Positions 31,601 to 41,978 are shown, numbered from the stretch's first letter. The stretch: 64,000 nt of DNA from Amycolatopsis antarctica (GCF_002262875.1 NZ_NKYE01000002.1:62001-126000), one strand, 5' to 3'. The notes: generated by a model not told the origin, from the sequence alone. Program-made: numbers and translations.

Positions 31601-32992
31601 CTAGTTCAGGTACTGGCAGAGGTCCCGGGACAGGAAGGTGCCGTGGGTGGTGCTGCCGTGGAACGCGTCCTTCGACACCACCACCCGGCCCCGGGAGAGC
31701 ACGGTCTCCACCCGCCCGGTCAGTGCGAAACCCTCGTACGCCGAGTAGTCCACGTTCATGTGGTGCGTCTGCGCCGACAGTGTCTGTTTCGCGGCCGGGT
31801 CGTAGACGACGATGTCGGCGTCGGATCCCGGCGCGATGATCCCCTTGCGGGGGAACAGGCCGAACATCCGCGCCGGGGTCGTCGAGCAGGTCTCCACCCA
31901 GCGGGCGAGGGAGATCTCGCCGGCGACGACCCCCTGGTGCAGCAGGTCCATCCGGTGCTCCACGCCCGGCATCCCGTTCGGGATCGCGCGGAAGTCGCCG
32001 CGCCCCAGCTCTTTCTGGTCCTTGAAGCAGAACGGGCAGTGATCGGTCGACACCACCGACAGGTCGTTGGTACGCAGTCCGCGCCACAGGTCGGCCTGGT
32101 GGTGTTTCTCGCGCAGCGGGGGAGAGGCGACGTACTTCGCCCCCTCGAAGTCGCCCTTGGCCATGTCCTCGATCGACAGGTACAGGTACTGCGGGCAGGT
32201 CTCGGCGAAGACGTTCTGCCCCTGGTCGCGTGCCTCGGCGACCTCCGCGAGTGCCTGGGCGGCGGACAGGTGCACGATGTAGAGCGGCGCGCCGGTCACC
32301 TTGGCCAGTGCGATGGCCCGCCCGGTGGCCTCGCTCTCCAGCTCCGGCGGCCTGGTCAGGCTGTGCTGCAACGGTTCGGTGCCGCCCATGGCGATCGCCT
32401 GCGCCGCGAGTTCGTCGATCGCGATGCCGTTCTCCGCGTGCATCATGATCGTCGACCCGGTCTCGGTCGCCTTCCGCATGGCGCGCAGGATCTCGCCATC
32501 GGTGGAGTAGAAGACGCCGGGATAGGCCATGAACATCTTGAAACTGCTCACCCCGGCGGCGATGCAGGTCTCCATCTCCTTGAGCGAGGTGTCGTTGACG
32601 TCGGAGACGATCATGTGGAAGCCGTAGTCGATCGCGCAGTTGCCGTCGGCCTTCTCGTGCCACTTGTCCAGTGTGGACAGAAGAGAGGTGCCCTTGGCCT
32701 GCACCGCGAAGTCGATGATGGTCGTGGTGCCACCCCAGGCGGCGGCGGTGGTCCCGGTGGCGAAGGTGTCCGCGGAGAACGTGCCCCCGAACGGCATCTC
32801 CATGTGCGTGTGGGCGTCGATCCCGCCCGGCATGACGTACTTGCCGGTGGCGTCGATCGTCTCGTCCGGGTTCCAGTCCGCGGCCTGTTCGGGGGTGGCG
32901 ACCGCCGCGATGCGCTCGCCCTCGACGAGTACGTCGGCGACGGTGGCGCCATGCGGTCCGAGGACGGTCCCGCCGCTGATCCGTGTGCGCAT
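31601..32992 (-). CDS. hydA: Dihydropyrimidinase (hydantoinase)
   Basis: The 463-residue amidohydrolase opens the ring of 5,6-dihydrouracil/dihydrothymine to N-carbamoyl-beta-amino acids. The binuclear metal site is complete: His61 and His63 (DAHTHMEMP), carbamylated Lys152 (SFKMFMAYPG), His in MMHAENG, His in YIVHLSA, and Asp in VSTDHCPF. Length matches the family (about 460-500). It lies between beta-ureidopropionase (12-bp gap) and the LLM enzyme, so it is step two of reductive pyrimidine breakdown. Hydantoin is an alternative substrate of the same family. Confidence 0.93.
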   Translation of the reverse strand: MRTRISGGTVLGPHGATVADVLVEGERIAAVATPEQAADWNPDETIDATGKYVMPGGIDAHTHMEMPFGGTFSADTFATGTTAAAWGGTTTIIDFAVQAKGTSLLSTLDKWHEKADGNCAIDYGFHMIVSDVNDTSLKEMETCIAAGVSSFKMFMAYPGVFYSTDGEILRAMRKATETGSTIMMHAENGIAIDELAAQAIAMGGTEPLQHSLTRPPELESEATGRAIALAKVTGAPLYIVHLSAAQALAEVAEARDQGQNVFAETCPQYLYLSIEDMAKGDFEGAKYVASPPLREKHHQADLWRGLRTNDLSVVSTDHCPFCFKDQKELGRGDFRAIPNGMPGVEHRMDLLHQGVVAGEISLARWVETCSTTPARMFGLFPRKGIIAPGSDADIVVYDPAAKQTLSAQTHHMNVDYSAYEGFALTGRVETVLSRGRVVVSKDAFHGSTTHGTFLSRDLCQYLN

Positions 32993-33004
32993 TGTCCTGC
33001 CCTC

Positions 33005-33847
33005 CTACGGCGTCACGAGCGAGTCGTAGGTGTCCGGCCTGCGGTCGCGGTAGAACTGCCACAGGTCGCGCACCTCGGCGAGCTGGTCCATGTCGAGATC
33101 GCGCACCACCACCTCGTCCTCGGTGTCGGAGGCGGCCTCCCCGACGAGCTGCCCGCGCGGGTCGACGAAGTAGGTCTGGCCGTAGAAGTCGTTGTCGCCC
33201 AAGGGTTCCACGCCGACCCGGTTGATCGCGCCGACGAAGTACTCGTTCGCCACCGCGGCCGCGGGCTGCTCGAGCCGCCACAGGTACTGCGAGAGTCCGC
33301 GCGAGGTTGCCGAGGGGTTGAACACGATCTGTGCCCCCGCCAGGCCCAGTGCCCGCCAGCCCTCGGGGAAGTGCCGCTCGTAGCAGATGTAGACGCCGAT
33401 GCGGCCGACCGCCGTGTCGAACACCGGGTACCCGAGGTTGCCGGGACGGAAGTAGAACTTCTCCCAGAAGCCCTTCACCTGCGGGATGTGGTTCTTCCGG
33501 TGCATGCCGAGGTACGTGCCGTCCGCGTCGATCACCGCGGCGGTGTTGTAGTAGACGCCCGGCTGTTCCTGCTCGTACATCGGCACGACCAGCACCACCC
33601 CGTGCCGTTCGGCGACCTCCTGCATCAGCTTCGTCGTCGGGCCGTCCGGGATCGCCTCGGTGTAGGAGTAGTAGTCGGCGTCCTGGATCTGGCAGAAGTA
33701 CGGGCCGTAGAACAGTTCCTGCAGGCAAACCACCTGTGCGCCCTGGGACGCGGCGCGGGCGATCGCGTCGACCGCGCCCTGGATCATCGAGTCCTTGTCA
33801 CCCGTCCACCGTTGTTGGATCAGCCCTGCCCTGACGACGTTGCTCAC
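33005..33847 (-). CDS. Beta-ureidopropionase / N-carbamoyl amidohydrolase (nitrilase superfamily)
   Basis: The 280-residue enzyme hydrolyses N-carbamoyl-beta-alanine to beta-alanine, CO2 and ammonia. The nitrilase-fold triad is present: Glu44 (LQELFYGPYF), Lys118 (HRKNHIPQVKGFWEKFYF) and Cys155 (IGVYICYERHFPE). The sequence following the Lys matches beta-alanine synthase-type members. Its 5' end overlaps the 3' end of the NCS1 gene by 50 bp, a long overlap that implies tight translational coupling in the operon transporter-ureidopropionase-dihydropyrimidinase-LLM. Confidence 0.9.
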   Translation of the reverse strand: MSNVVRAGLIQQRWTGDKDSMIQGAVDAIARAASQGAQVVCLQELFYGPYFCQIQDADYYSYTEAIPDGPTTKLMQEVAERHGVVLVVPMYEQEQPGVYYNTAAVIDADGTYLGMHRKNHIPQVKGFWEKFYFRPGNLGYPVFDTAVGRIGVYICYERHFPEGWRALGLAGAQIVFNPSATSRGLSQYLWRLEQPAAAVANEYFVGAINRVGVEPLGDNDFYGQTYFVDPRGQLVGEAASDTEDEVVVRDLDMDQLAEVRDLWQFYRDRRPDTYDSLVTP

Positions 33848-35411
33848 CTGTGTCCTCCTCGTCCTTCCCGGAAACGGCGTCCCGGTGCGACGCGTTCGGC
33901 GACAGCACCAGGAACACCACCATCGCGGCCACCAGACCGGTCAGCCAGCTGTAGTCGTAGAAGATCCTGAAGATCGGGATGAGGCCGTCGGAGGGAAACG
34001 GACCCTCGCCGGGCGCCGAGTACGCGCCGCCGACGGCGAGCACCGCGCCCACGACGGTCGCCACCAGCGCCCGCCAGTTCCACCCGCCGGTGAACCAGTA
34101 CCGGCCGTGCTCGGTGTAGAGCTCCGCCAGTTCCAGATGGGTCCGGCTCTGCACCCAGTACCCGGCGACCAGCACCCCCGCGACCGCGGCGAGCACCCCG
34201 CCGTAGAAGTTCAGCCAGGCGAAGATGTAGATGTTCGGATCGGAGATCAGCCGCCACGGCTGGATCGCGATGCCGACGACGCCGGTGATCAGCCCACCGA
34301 CCCGGAAACTGATCCGCTTCGGGAAGGCGTTGGAGAAGTCGTACGAGGGGCTCACCACGTTCGCCGCCAGGTTCGCCGACACCGTCGCGAGGCCGAGTCC
34401 GATCAGCGCGATGACGACCACGACCGGTGAATCGAAACGGCTGGCCAGCAGCACCGGATCCCAGATCGTCTCGCCGTAGATCACGATGCCGCCCGAGGTG
34501 ATCATGATCGAGACGATCGCCATGAACGACATCGTGGTCGGCAGCCCGAGTACCTGTCCCCATGCCTGCTTGCGCTGGCTGCTGCCGAAACGGGTGAAGT
34601 CCGGCATGTTCAGCGACAGCGTCGCCCAGAAGGCGATCATGCCCATCAGCGAAGGCGCGAACACCTTCCAGAATTCCGCTCCCCAGCCGAGCTGGGAGGG
34701 CTGGGAGAAGATCGGGCCGAGTCCGCCGGCCTTCACCAGCACCCAGATCAGCAGGATCAGGAAGCCGACCGTGACCAGTGGTGCCGTCCAGTTCTCGAAC
34801 CGGCGTACCGCCTCGATCCCGCGCCAGATGATGAGCATCTGGAACGCCCAGAAGACCAGGAAACCGATCCACATGGTCCACGGCTGGCCGAAGACCTCGC
34901 TCGCACCGGTCCAGCCGTCACCGGCGAGCTTGCCCATGATGACGAAGATCGCCTGGCCGCCCACCCAGGTCTGGATACCGAACCAGCCGCAGGCGATGAA
35001 CGCTCGCAGCAGGGCGGCGAGATTGGCGCCGCGGATGCCGTAGAAGGCGCGCGCGAAGATGGGGAACGGGATGCCGTATTTCGTTCCCGCGTGGCTGTTC
35101 AGCAGCATCGGGATCAGCACGATCAGGTTTCCCAGCGTGATCGTGAGGAACGCCTGCGCCCAGTTCATCCCGATCGCGATCAGGCCGGAGGCGAGCAGGT
35201 AGGACGGGATGTTGTGCGCCATTCCCATCCACAGCGCGAAGTAGTTGTACGTACTCCAGTCGCGCCGCCCGATCGGGACGGGGGCGAGTTCAGGATTGAC
35301 AAAGCGTCCGCTGCCGATGGAGGTGACGTCGGTCAGCTCGATCCGGCCGTCGGCGTGCCTGATCTGCCGAGCCCGGCCGTCCGGCCCGGGTACCGCGGAG
35401 TTCGAAGTCAT
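33798..35411 (-). CDS. NCS1-family nucleobase/hydantoin:cation symporter
   Basis: The 537-residue membrane protein has about 12 hydrophobic helices and the NCS1 hallmarks: the first-helix segment YNYFALWMGMAHNIPSYLLA (about residues 53-72), the conserved WFGIQTWVGG (about 143-152) and NMPDFTRFG. Members such as PucI, CodB and Mhp1 import allantoin, cytosine/uracil or hydantoins with Na+ or H+. Because it heads the operon with beta-ureidopropionase and dihydropyrimidinase, uracil, thymine or hydantoin is the likely cargo. Its C-terminus is polar (NASHRDAVSGKDEEDTGEQRR). A CRP-like site lies about 115 bp upstream of its start. Confidence 0.92.
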   Translation of the reverse strand: MTSNSAVPGPDGRARQIRHADGRIELTDVTSIGSGRFVNPELAPVPIGRRDWSTYNYFALWMGMAHNIPSYLLASGLIAIGMNWAQAFLTITLGNLIVLIPMLLNSHAGTKYGIPFPIFARAFYGIRGANLAALLRAFIACGWFGIQTWVGGQAIFVIMGKLAGDGWTGASEVFGQPWTMWIGFLVFWAFQMLIIWRGIEAVRRFENWTAPLVTVGFLILLIWVLVKAGGLGPIFSQPSQLGWGAEFWKVFAPSLMGMIAFWATLSLNMPDFTRFGSSQRKQAWGQVLGLPTTMSFMAIVSIMITSGGIVIYGETIWDPVLLASRFDSPVVVVIALIGLGLATVSANLAANVVSPSYDFSNAFPKRISFRVGGLITGVVGIAIQPWRLISDPNIYIFAWLNFYGGVLAAVAGVLVAGYWVQSRTHLELAELYTEHGRYWFTGGWNWRALVATVVGAVLAVGGAYSAPGEGPFPSDGLIPIFRIFYDYSWLTGLVAAMVVFLVLSPNASHRDAVSGKDEEDTGEQRRQGRADPTTVDG

Positions 35412-35527
35412 CGCGCAACCCCACCGCTCGATGTCGCCTCGGAATCACCGCCGGAGGGGCGGCGACGCATCTGGAGAATCGTGGTGGGCCCGCCCGGTTC
35501 GCGGGACTGGCAGAGTGTTCACCGATG

Positions 35528-35543
35528 TGTGACTTGGCACACA
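35528..35543. promoter_or_regulatory. CRP/GlxR-like operator upstream of the pyrimidine operon
   Basis: TGTGA-CTTGGC-ACACA matches the TGTGA-N6-TCACA consensus at 9 of 10 arm positions, embedded in a longer TGTGTG-N6-CACACA symmetry (35526-35543). It is 117 bp upstream of the NCS1 start in an otherwise gene-free 269-bp gap (35412-35680). No confident -10/-35 could be assigned. Confidence 0.45.
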
Positions 35544-35680
35544 GAATGCCGGTTGCCTAACGGGCGGGGAGCCGGTCGTGCCTGGGTGCTCTCGTTCGGC
35601 GGAACCTGACGCGGCGGCCGGCTCGCGGACATGGGGCACCCGGAATGACCGGGCGCCCCGCGTCCGGGGTCATCGGCCGA

Positions 35681-36049
35681 TCAGAAGTCGAACACCCCGC
35701 TGGTCTGCGCCCCCGCGACACAGCGGTTGGCGTAGGAGGCCTGGAAATTCACCCGCTCGCCCTGCCAGCGGCCGACAGCCTGCACCTCGACCGGTGAGTA
35801 CAGCAGGATGCACTGCCGCTGCTCGCCGGCGATGCCCGCGAAGTCCGCGGCCACCGCCGTCAGGGTCTCGCACGCGGTGTCGGGCGTGGGGTGGGAACCA
35901 CCGGAGGGCTCGCATTCGAGCACCACGGCACTGGTCTGCCCGTCCGGCTCCTGCATGGTCAGCGTGAGGTGGTGGCCGGCCGGCGCGGTGGGGCCGCCCG
36001 AACAGGCCAGGGTGAGGGCGCAGGCGGTGACGGTCTCGAGAAATGGCAT
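35681..36049 (-). CDS. Subtilisin-inhibitor-like (SSI family) protease inhibitor
   Basis: The 122-residue protein aligns by eye with Streptomyces subtilisin inhibitor: LECEPSGGSHPTPDTAC (about residues 44-60), the reactive-site region CILLYSPVEV and the ending RCVAGAQTSGVFDF. All four SSI cysteines are present. The reactive loop reads Cys-Ile-Leu-Leu-Tyr where SSI has Cys-Pro-Met-Val-Tyr, so P1 is predicted to be Leu. SSI proteins are secreted tight inhibitors of serine proteases. The N-terminal hydrophobic segment (FLETVTACALTLAC) is short and lacks basic residues, so export efficiency or the exact start is uncertain. It lies between PucR and the pyrimidine operon without obvious functional link. 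Confidence 0.85.
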   Translation of the reverse strand: MPFLETVTACALTLACSGGPTAPAGHHLTLTMQEPDGQTSAVVLECEPSGGSHPTPDTACETLTAVAADFAGIAGEQRQCILLYSPVEVQAVGRWQGERVNFQASYANRCVAGAQTSGVFDF

Positions 36050-36125
36050 ACCTTCCTATCGGCACGCCAGGCCCCCGACCGGCCACACGGGCGGGTGAAA
36101 AGCCTTCACGAAGGGGTGCCGGGAA

Positions 36126-36147
36126 CGCAATACGTCGACATATTGCG
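36126..36147. repeat. CGCAAT...ATTGCG palindromic repeat, copy 3
   Basis: A 22-bp near-palindrome CGCAAT-AC-GTCGAC-AT-ATTGCG, same family as the two copies at 22698-22754. It lies between the SSI gene start and the PucR gene stop, 11 bp before an identical copy in the same orientation. Confidence 0.85.
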
Positions 36148-36158
36148 GGGCGGGAGAG

Positions 36159-36180
36159 CGCAATACGTCGACATATTGCG
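36159..36180. repeat. CGCAAT...ATTGCG palindromic repeat, copy 4
   Basis: Identical to copy 3 and in direct orientation (11-bp spacer GGGCGGGAGAG). It ends 16 bp before the PucR stop codon on the minus strand, so it is immediately downstream of pucR, where a terminator role would fit. Confidence 0.85.
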
Positions 36181-36196
36181 GTTTTCGGGGGTCCCG

Positions 36197-37819
36197 TCAC
36201 CGGGGTGGGGCGGCGCCGGTGACGTCGTGCACGAGCAGCGCCACGTACAGCGAGAGCATCGACTCCGGTTCCTCCAGCGGGACGCCCAGCACCTGCTCGA
36301 TCCGGGCGAGCTGCTGGTAGTACGCCGTGCGCGAGGTGTGCGCCGCGGCGGCCGCGGCCGACTTGTTGCCGCCGTGCTCGCAGTAGTGCCGTAGCGCGGC
36401 GGCCAGCCTGCTGCCGGTCGCGGCGTCGCGCGCCAGCAGCGGCCCCAGTTCACGGGTGGCGAACGCCCGCAGCCGCTCGTCCCCGCCGAGCAGTTCCAGC
36501 AGGCCGCGCAGCCGGACGTCGTCGAGCCGGTGGAACCCGCGTTCGGGAACCCGATCGGTGTGTGCCGCCGCGGCCGCCACGTGCGCGGCCTCGGCCAGGG
36601 TGCGCGCCGCTCCACCCGGATCATCCACAGTGGACCCCGCTGCCACCGTCACCCGCCCGGTACCCCTGCCCTGCCGGATCTCCTCGCCCAGCCTGCGCAA
36701 CACGGCGTCGACGTTCGCCTGCGGCGAGAGCGACAGCAGCAGCCGGACGCCGGAGTCGTCGACGGTCCCGGTCAGCGCGGAGACCCTTGCCCGCCGCAGC
36801 GCCAGCGCACCCGCCTCCGCCAGCTCGCGCAGCAGCGGCTGCACCGAGGCGGCCCGCGCCTCCCCGGTGAGCACCGGCCGCAGCGCCGCACCGACCAGCC
36901 GCCTGCCCGGCAACGGCACCCCCAGCGCCTCGGCGCGCGCGATCAGCTCGGCCGAGGGCACCGGCGAGGCCAGCAGCTCGCCGACCACCGCCTGGTGGGC
37001 CTGCCGCTCCAGGCTGTCGCCCTCCCGGCCGAGCAGCCGGTGCACCGCCAGCGCGGACGCGGCCCGCTCGGCCACCACGAGATGCCGGGGTGGCGGCGGA
37101 TCCCCGTGCACGATCACCAGCCTGCCCCAGTCGTGGCCGCGGGCGCCGACCACGGTGACCAGCCAGCCGGTGTCCGGATGGTGGCCGGTGCGCTCACCGA
37201 GCTGGACCGCGCGGGAGCGGGCACACCAGCCGGCCAGCAGTTCGCGCGGATCGGTGCCGGCCGCGTCGTAGGCGAGCACCTCGTGCGCCAGCGTCTCCAG
37301 CACCACCGGCCGATCCACCGCCCGCGCCACCTCGGCCAGCACGGTTTCCGGCCCCTCCCCGGCCACGGTCAGCGCGGTGAAGGTCTCGTGTACCCGTTCC
37401 GCGGCCCGCAGCTCGGCCACCTGGGCGTCGACGATCAGGCCGTTCACCGCCTCGGTGACGGCCACGTACCGGGTCTCCCGGGACAGCGTCACCAGCGGCA
37501 GCCCTCGTCCGGCGGCGGCCTCGACCAGTGCGGCGGGCAGTTCCTCGCTCCAGTGCCGCACCAGTTCGACGACCAGGCCCGCTACGCCCACCCCGGCGAG
37601 TTCGGCGACGTAGACGTCCAGCGCCACCGGATCGTCCGGCAGTGCGATCCCGGTGGTGAGCACGAGTTCGCCGCCGCGCAGCAGGTGCGCGATGTCCGAG
37701 AGCTCCGCGACGTGAGCCCAGCGCACCCGGTTGTCCAGGCCCGCCGAACCGGCGACCACCCGCGGTCCGCCCTGCCGGAACACGGGGAGCGCGAGCACGT
37801 CCGCGACCGTGGGGTACAC
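36197..37819 (-). CDS. PucR-family transcriptional regulator
   Basis: The 540-residue protein has the PucR layout: an N-terminal sensory domain (YPTVADVLALPVFRQGGPRVVAG start, residues 1-130), a GGDEF-derived middle region, and a C-terminal PucR HTH (about 475-530, with HTSRTAYYQQLARIEQVLGVPLEEPE). PucR proteins activate or repress purine, pyrimidine or amine catabolism. It is divergent from the aminotransferase-mmsA pair and adjacent to the pyrimidine operon, which makes it the likely regulator of both. GTG start preceded by GGAGGAG. A TGTACGG/CCGTACA inverted repeat between it and the aminotransferase is a candidate operator. Confidence 0.88.
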   Translation of the reverse strand: MYPTVADVLALPVFRQGGPRVVAGSAGLDNRVRWAHVAELSDIAHLLRGGELVLTTGIALPDDPVALDVYVAELAGVGVAGLVVELVRHWSEELPAALVEAAAGRGLPLVTLSRETRYVAVTEAVNGLIVDAQVAELRAAERVHETFTALTVAGEGPETVLAEVARAVDRPVVLETLAHEVLAYDAAGTDPRELLAGWCARSRAVQLGERTGHHPDTGWLVTVVGARGHDWGRLVIVHGDPPPPRHLVVAERAASALAVHRLLGREGDSLERQAHQAVVGELLASPVPSAELIARAEALGVPLPGRRLVGAALRPVLTGEARAASVQPLLRELAEAGALALRRARVSALTGTVDDSGVRLLLSLSPQANVDAVLRRLGEEIRQGRGTGRVTVAAGSTVDDPGGAARTLAEAAHVAAAAAHTDRVPERGFHRLDDVRLRGLLELLGGDERLRAFATRELGPLLARDAATGSRLAAALRHYCEHGGNKSAAAAAAHTSRTAYYQQLARIEQVLGVPLEEPESMLSLYVALLVHDVTGAAPPR

Positions 37820-37874
37820 CGCGCTCCTCCTCGCCCGCTCCGGCCCGGCCGCCCGGCACGGCCAGGAGACAGAC

Positions 37875-37902
37875 TGTACGGGCGGTCAGCGGAGTCCGTA
37901 CA
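37875..37902. promoter_or_regulatory. Inverted repeat between pucR and aminotransferase
   Basis: TGTACGG (37875-37881) and CCGTACA (37896-37902) are perfect 7-bp inverted arms whose centres are 21 bp apart, two helical turns. The element lies in the 178-bp divergent promoter region, so one regulator (PucR inferred) could control both directions. Confidence 0.55.
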
Positions 37903-37997
37903 TGTTGCGGCTGGCGGGCCGCCGGAGCACGCCGTGAAACTCGCTGGGAGGACGGGGCCGCACGGTCCTGGTGACGGACCCTGCTGAGGAAGGCGTG

Positions 37998-39316
37998 GTG
38001 ACGGTGACGCTGCCTGCGGACGCGGAACTGCTGGAACGGCACCGGAAGGTGCTGCCCGACTGGCTCGCCCTCTACTACGACGAGCCGATCGAGATCGTGC
38101 ATGCCAGCGGCCGCCACGTCACCGACTCGCGCGGGCGCACCTATCTGGACTTCTTCGCCGGCATCCTGACCAACGCGATCGGCTACGGCGTCGCGGAGAT
38201 TTCCGACGCCGTGCGCGGCCAGCTCGACACCGGCGTCGTGCACACCTCCACGCTCTACCTGATCCGCAAGCAGGTCGAACTCGCCGAGCAGATCGCCGAA
38301 CTGTCGGGCATCCCGGACGCCAAGGTGTTCTTCACCAACTCCGGCACCGAGGCCAACGAGACCGCGCTGATGCTCGCCACCCAGCACCGGCGCAGCAACC
38401 AGGTACTGGCGCTGCGCAACAGCTACCACGGCCGGGCGTTCGCGACGATCGGTATCACCGGTAACCGCGGCTGGTCGGCCAGCTCGCTCTCGCCGCTGAA
38501 GGTCAGCTACGTCCACGGCGGCTACCGCTACCGCGGCCCCTTCTCCGGGTACACCGACGCCGACTACATCGCCGCCTGCGTCGAGGACCTGCGCGACGTG
38601 CTGCAGACGACCACCGCCGGCGACGTCGCCGCGATGATCGTCGAGCCGATCCAGGGCGTCGGCGGATTCAACGTGCCACCGGACGGGATGCTCGCCGCGT
38701 TCAAGGAGGTACTCGACGAGCACGGCATCCTGCTGATCTCGGACGAGGTGCAGACCGGCTGGGGACGCACCGGCGAGCACTTCTGGGGAATCGACGCGCA
38801 CGGCGTCACCCCGGACGCGATGACCTTCGCCAAGGGGCTGGGCAACGGCCTCGCCATCGGTGGCGTCATCGCCCGCCCGGAACTGATGGACTGCCTGCGG
38901 GCCAACTCCATCTCCACTTTCGGCGGGAACCCGATGGCCACCGCCGGGGCCAAGGCGACGCTGGACTACCTGCTCGACCACGACCTGCAGGGCAACGCCG
39001 CCAAGCAGGGCGACCGGGTGATCGGCGGACTGCGCGAGCTGGCGGACCGGTACGACGTGATCGGCGACGTCCGCGGCAAGGGCCTGATGATCGGCGTGGA
39101 ACTGGTCGAGCCCGGAGCGGGTCACGAGCCGAGTCCGCCCGCCGCGGGCATAGTGCTGGAACAGACCCGTGAACGCGGTCTGCTCGTGGGCAAGGGCGGC
39201 CTGCACGGCAACGTGGTCCGGCTCGCCCCGCCGATGACGCTGACCGACGAGGAGACCGAGGACGCACTGGAGATCCTCGGCGCCGCCATCGCCACCGCAC
39301 AGGAGGAACTCAGCCG

Positions 39317-39320
<4 letters not shown>
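37998..39320 (+). CDS. Class III PLP aminotransferase (beta-alanine/beta-aminoisobutyrate type inferred)
   Basis: The 440-residue enzyme is an omega-amino-acid transaminase. Landmarks: FFAGILTNAIGYG near the N-terminus, SGTEANETALMLA, ILLISDEVQTGWGRTGEHFWG (PLP Asp) and Lys279 (TFAKGLGNGLAIGG) that binds PLP. In context it would convert beta-alanine or 3-aminoisobutyrate, the end products of dihydropyrimidinase plus ureidopropionase, to (methyl)malonate semialdehyde. GAGGAAGG at 37986-37993 supports GTG at 37998 (or 37995); a GTG at 37971 gives a longer form. It overlaps the next gene by 4 bp (ATGA). Confidence 0.9.
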
Positions 39321-40822
<1,502 letters not shown>

Positions 40823-40870
40823 GCGGGCCGCCTCCGGTCCCGCGCCGGGGGTTCCGCACGGCACCGAGCC

Positions 40871-40913
40871 GCCGCGGTCCCGCTGTCCGTAAACTCGGCT
40901 CGGGGACCGCGGC
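40871..40913. promoter_or_regulatory. 11-bp inverted repeat bracketing a -10-like box upstream of hrcA
   Basis: GCCGCGGTCCC (40871-40881) and GGGACCGCGGC (40903-40913) are perfect inverted arms with a 21-nt spacer that contains TAAACT (40890-40895, TANNNT). It lies 40 bp upstream of hrcA and 48 bp after mmsA. It may be the mmsA terminator, an hrcA operator, or both. Confidence 0.5.
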
Positions 40914-40952
40914 GGGCCCGGCGGACGGACCAGGTGGATACGGAGGTGGGCG

Positions 40953-41978
40953 GTGGCGAACTCGGACGATCGCCGTTTCGAGGTGCTGCGCGCCATCGTG
41001 GCCGACTACGTCTCCAATCAGGAGCCGGTCGGCTCCAAGGCCATCGTCGACCGGCACAACCTCGGCGTGTCCAGTGCCACCGTGCGCAACGACATGGCGG
41101 TGCTGGAGGAGGACGGCTACATCACGCAGCCGCACACCAGCGCCGGGCGGATCCCCACCGACAAGGGCTACCGGCTGTTCGTCGACCGGCTGTCCGAGAT
41201 CAAACCGCTCTCGCCCGCCGAACGGCGGGCGATCATCGGCTTCCTCGACGGCGCGCTGGACACCGAGGACGTGCTGCGACGCTCCGTGCGCCTGCTCGCG
41301 CAGCTCACCAGGCAGGTCGCCATCATCCAGTACCCGATGCTGACCAACGCCAAGGTGCGGCACGTCGAGGTCGTCCCGCTCACCCAGGCGCGGCTGATGC
41401 TGGTGATGATCACCGACACCGGCCGGGTCGACCAGCGCACGGTGGACCTCGGCGACGTGATGTCGGAGGAGACCGTGGGCCGGGTCCGCGGCGTGCTCAA
41501 CTCCGCGGTGGCCGAGCACGGCCTCGCCGAAGCCGCCGCCCGCGTGGCCGACCTGCCCGAGCAGGCACCCGCCGACCTGCGCGACGCGATGACCCGCATC
41601 TGTACCGTGCTGGTGGAGTCGCTGGTCGAGCACCCGGAAGAACGTCTGGTGCTCGGCGGCACCGCGAACCTCACCCGCAACGTCGCGGATTTCCCCGGCT
41701 CGCTGCGCCAGGTACTGGAGGCGCTGGAGGAGCAGGTGGTGGTGCTCAAGCTCATCGCGGCCGCACGCAACCCCGGTGCCGTCACCGTGCGCATCGGGGA
41801 GGAAAATGAGGACGAGCAGATGCGCAGCACCTCGGTGGTGTCCGTCGGGTACGGCATGGACGACCTGCTGCTGGGAGGCATGGGCGTGGTCGGCCCGACC
41901 AGGATGGACTATCCGAGCACGATCGCCGCGGTGCGCGCTGTGGCGAACTACGTGGGACAGATCCTCTCCGGCAAGTAG
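40953..41978 (+). CDS. hrcA: Heat-inducible transcriptional repressor HrcA
   Basis: The 341-residue repressor has an N-terminal winged helix ([45 protein letters not shown]; residues 4-60), the conserved [16 protein letters not shown] signature (about 57-72) and a GAF-like C-terminal domain. HrcA represses groE/dnaK-type genes through CIRCE elements. No CIRCE (TTAGCACTC-N9-GAGTGCTAA) is visible upstream, so it may not autoregulate through that site. It is followed 47 bp later by dnaJ. GTG start with GGAGGTGGG upstream. Confidence 0.95.
   Translation: MANSDDRRFEVLRAIVADYVSNQEPVGSKAIVDRHNLGVSSATVRNDMAVLEEDGYITQPHTSAGRIPTDKGYRLFVDRLSEIKPLSPAERRAIIGFLDGALDTEDVLRRSVRLLAQLTRQVAIIQYPMLTNAKVRHVEVVPLTQARLMLVMITDTGRVDQRTVDLGDVMSEETVGRVRGVLNSAVAEHGLAEAAARVADLPEQAPADLRDAMTRICTVLVESLVEHPEERLVLGGTANLTRNVADFPGSLRQVLEALEEQVVVLKLIAAARNPGAVTVRIGEENEDEQMRSTSVVSVGYGMDDLLLGGMGVVGPTRMDYPSTIAAVRAVANYVGQILSGK

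Noticed and set aside
40823..40952. CIRCE element upstream of hrcA
   Set aside because: No TTAGCACTC-N9-GAGTGCTAA match, even relaxed; only a different GC-rich inverted repeat.
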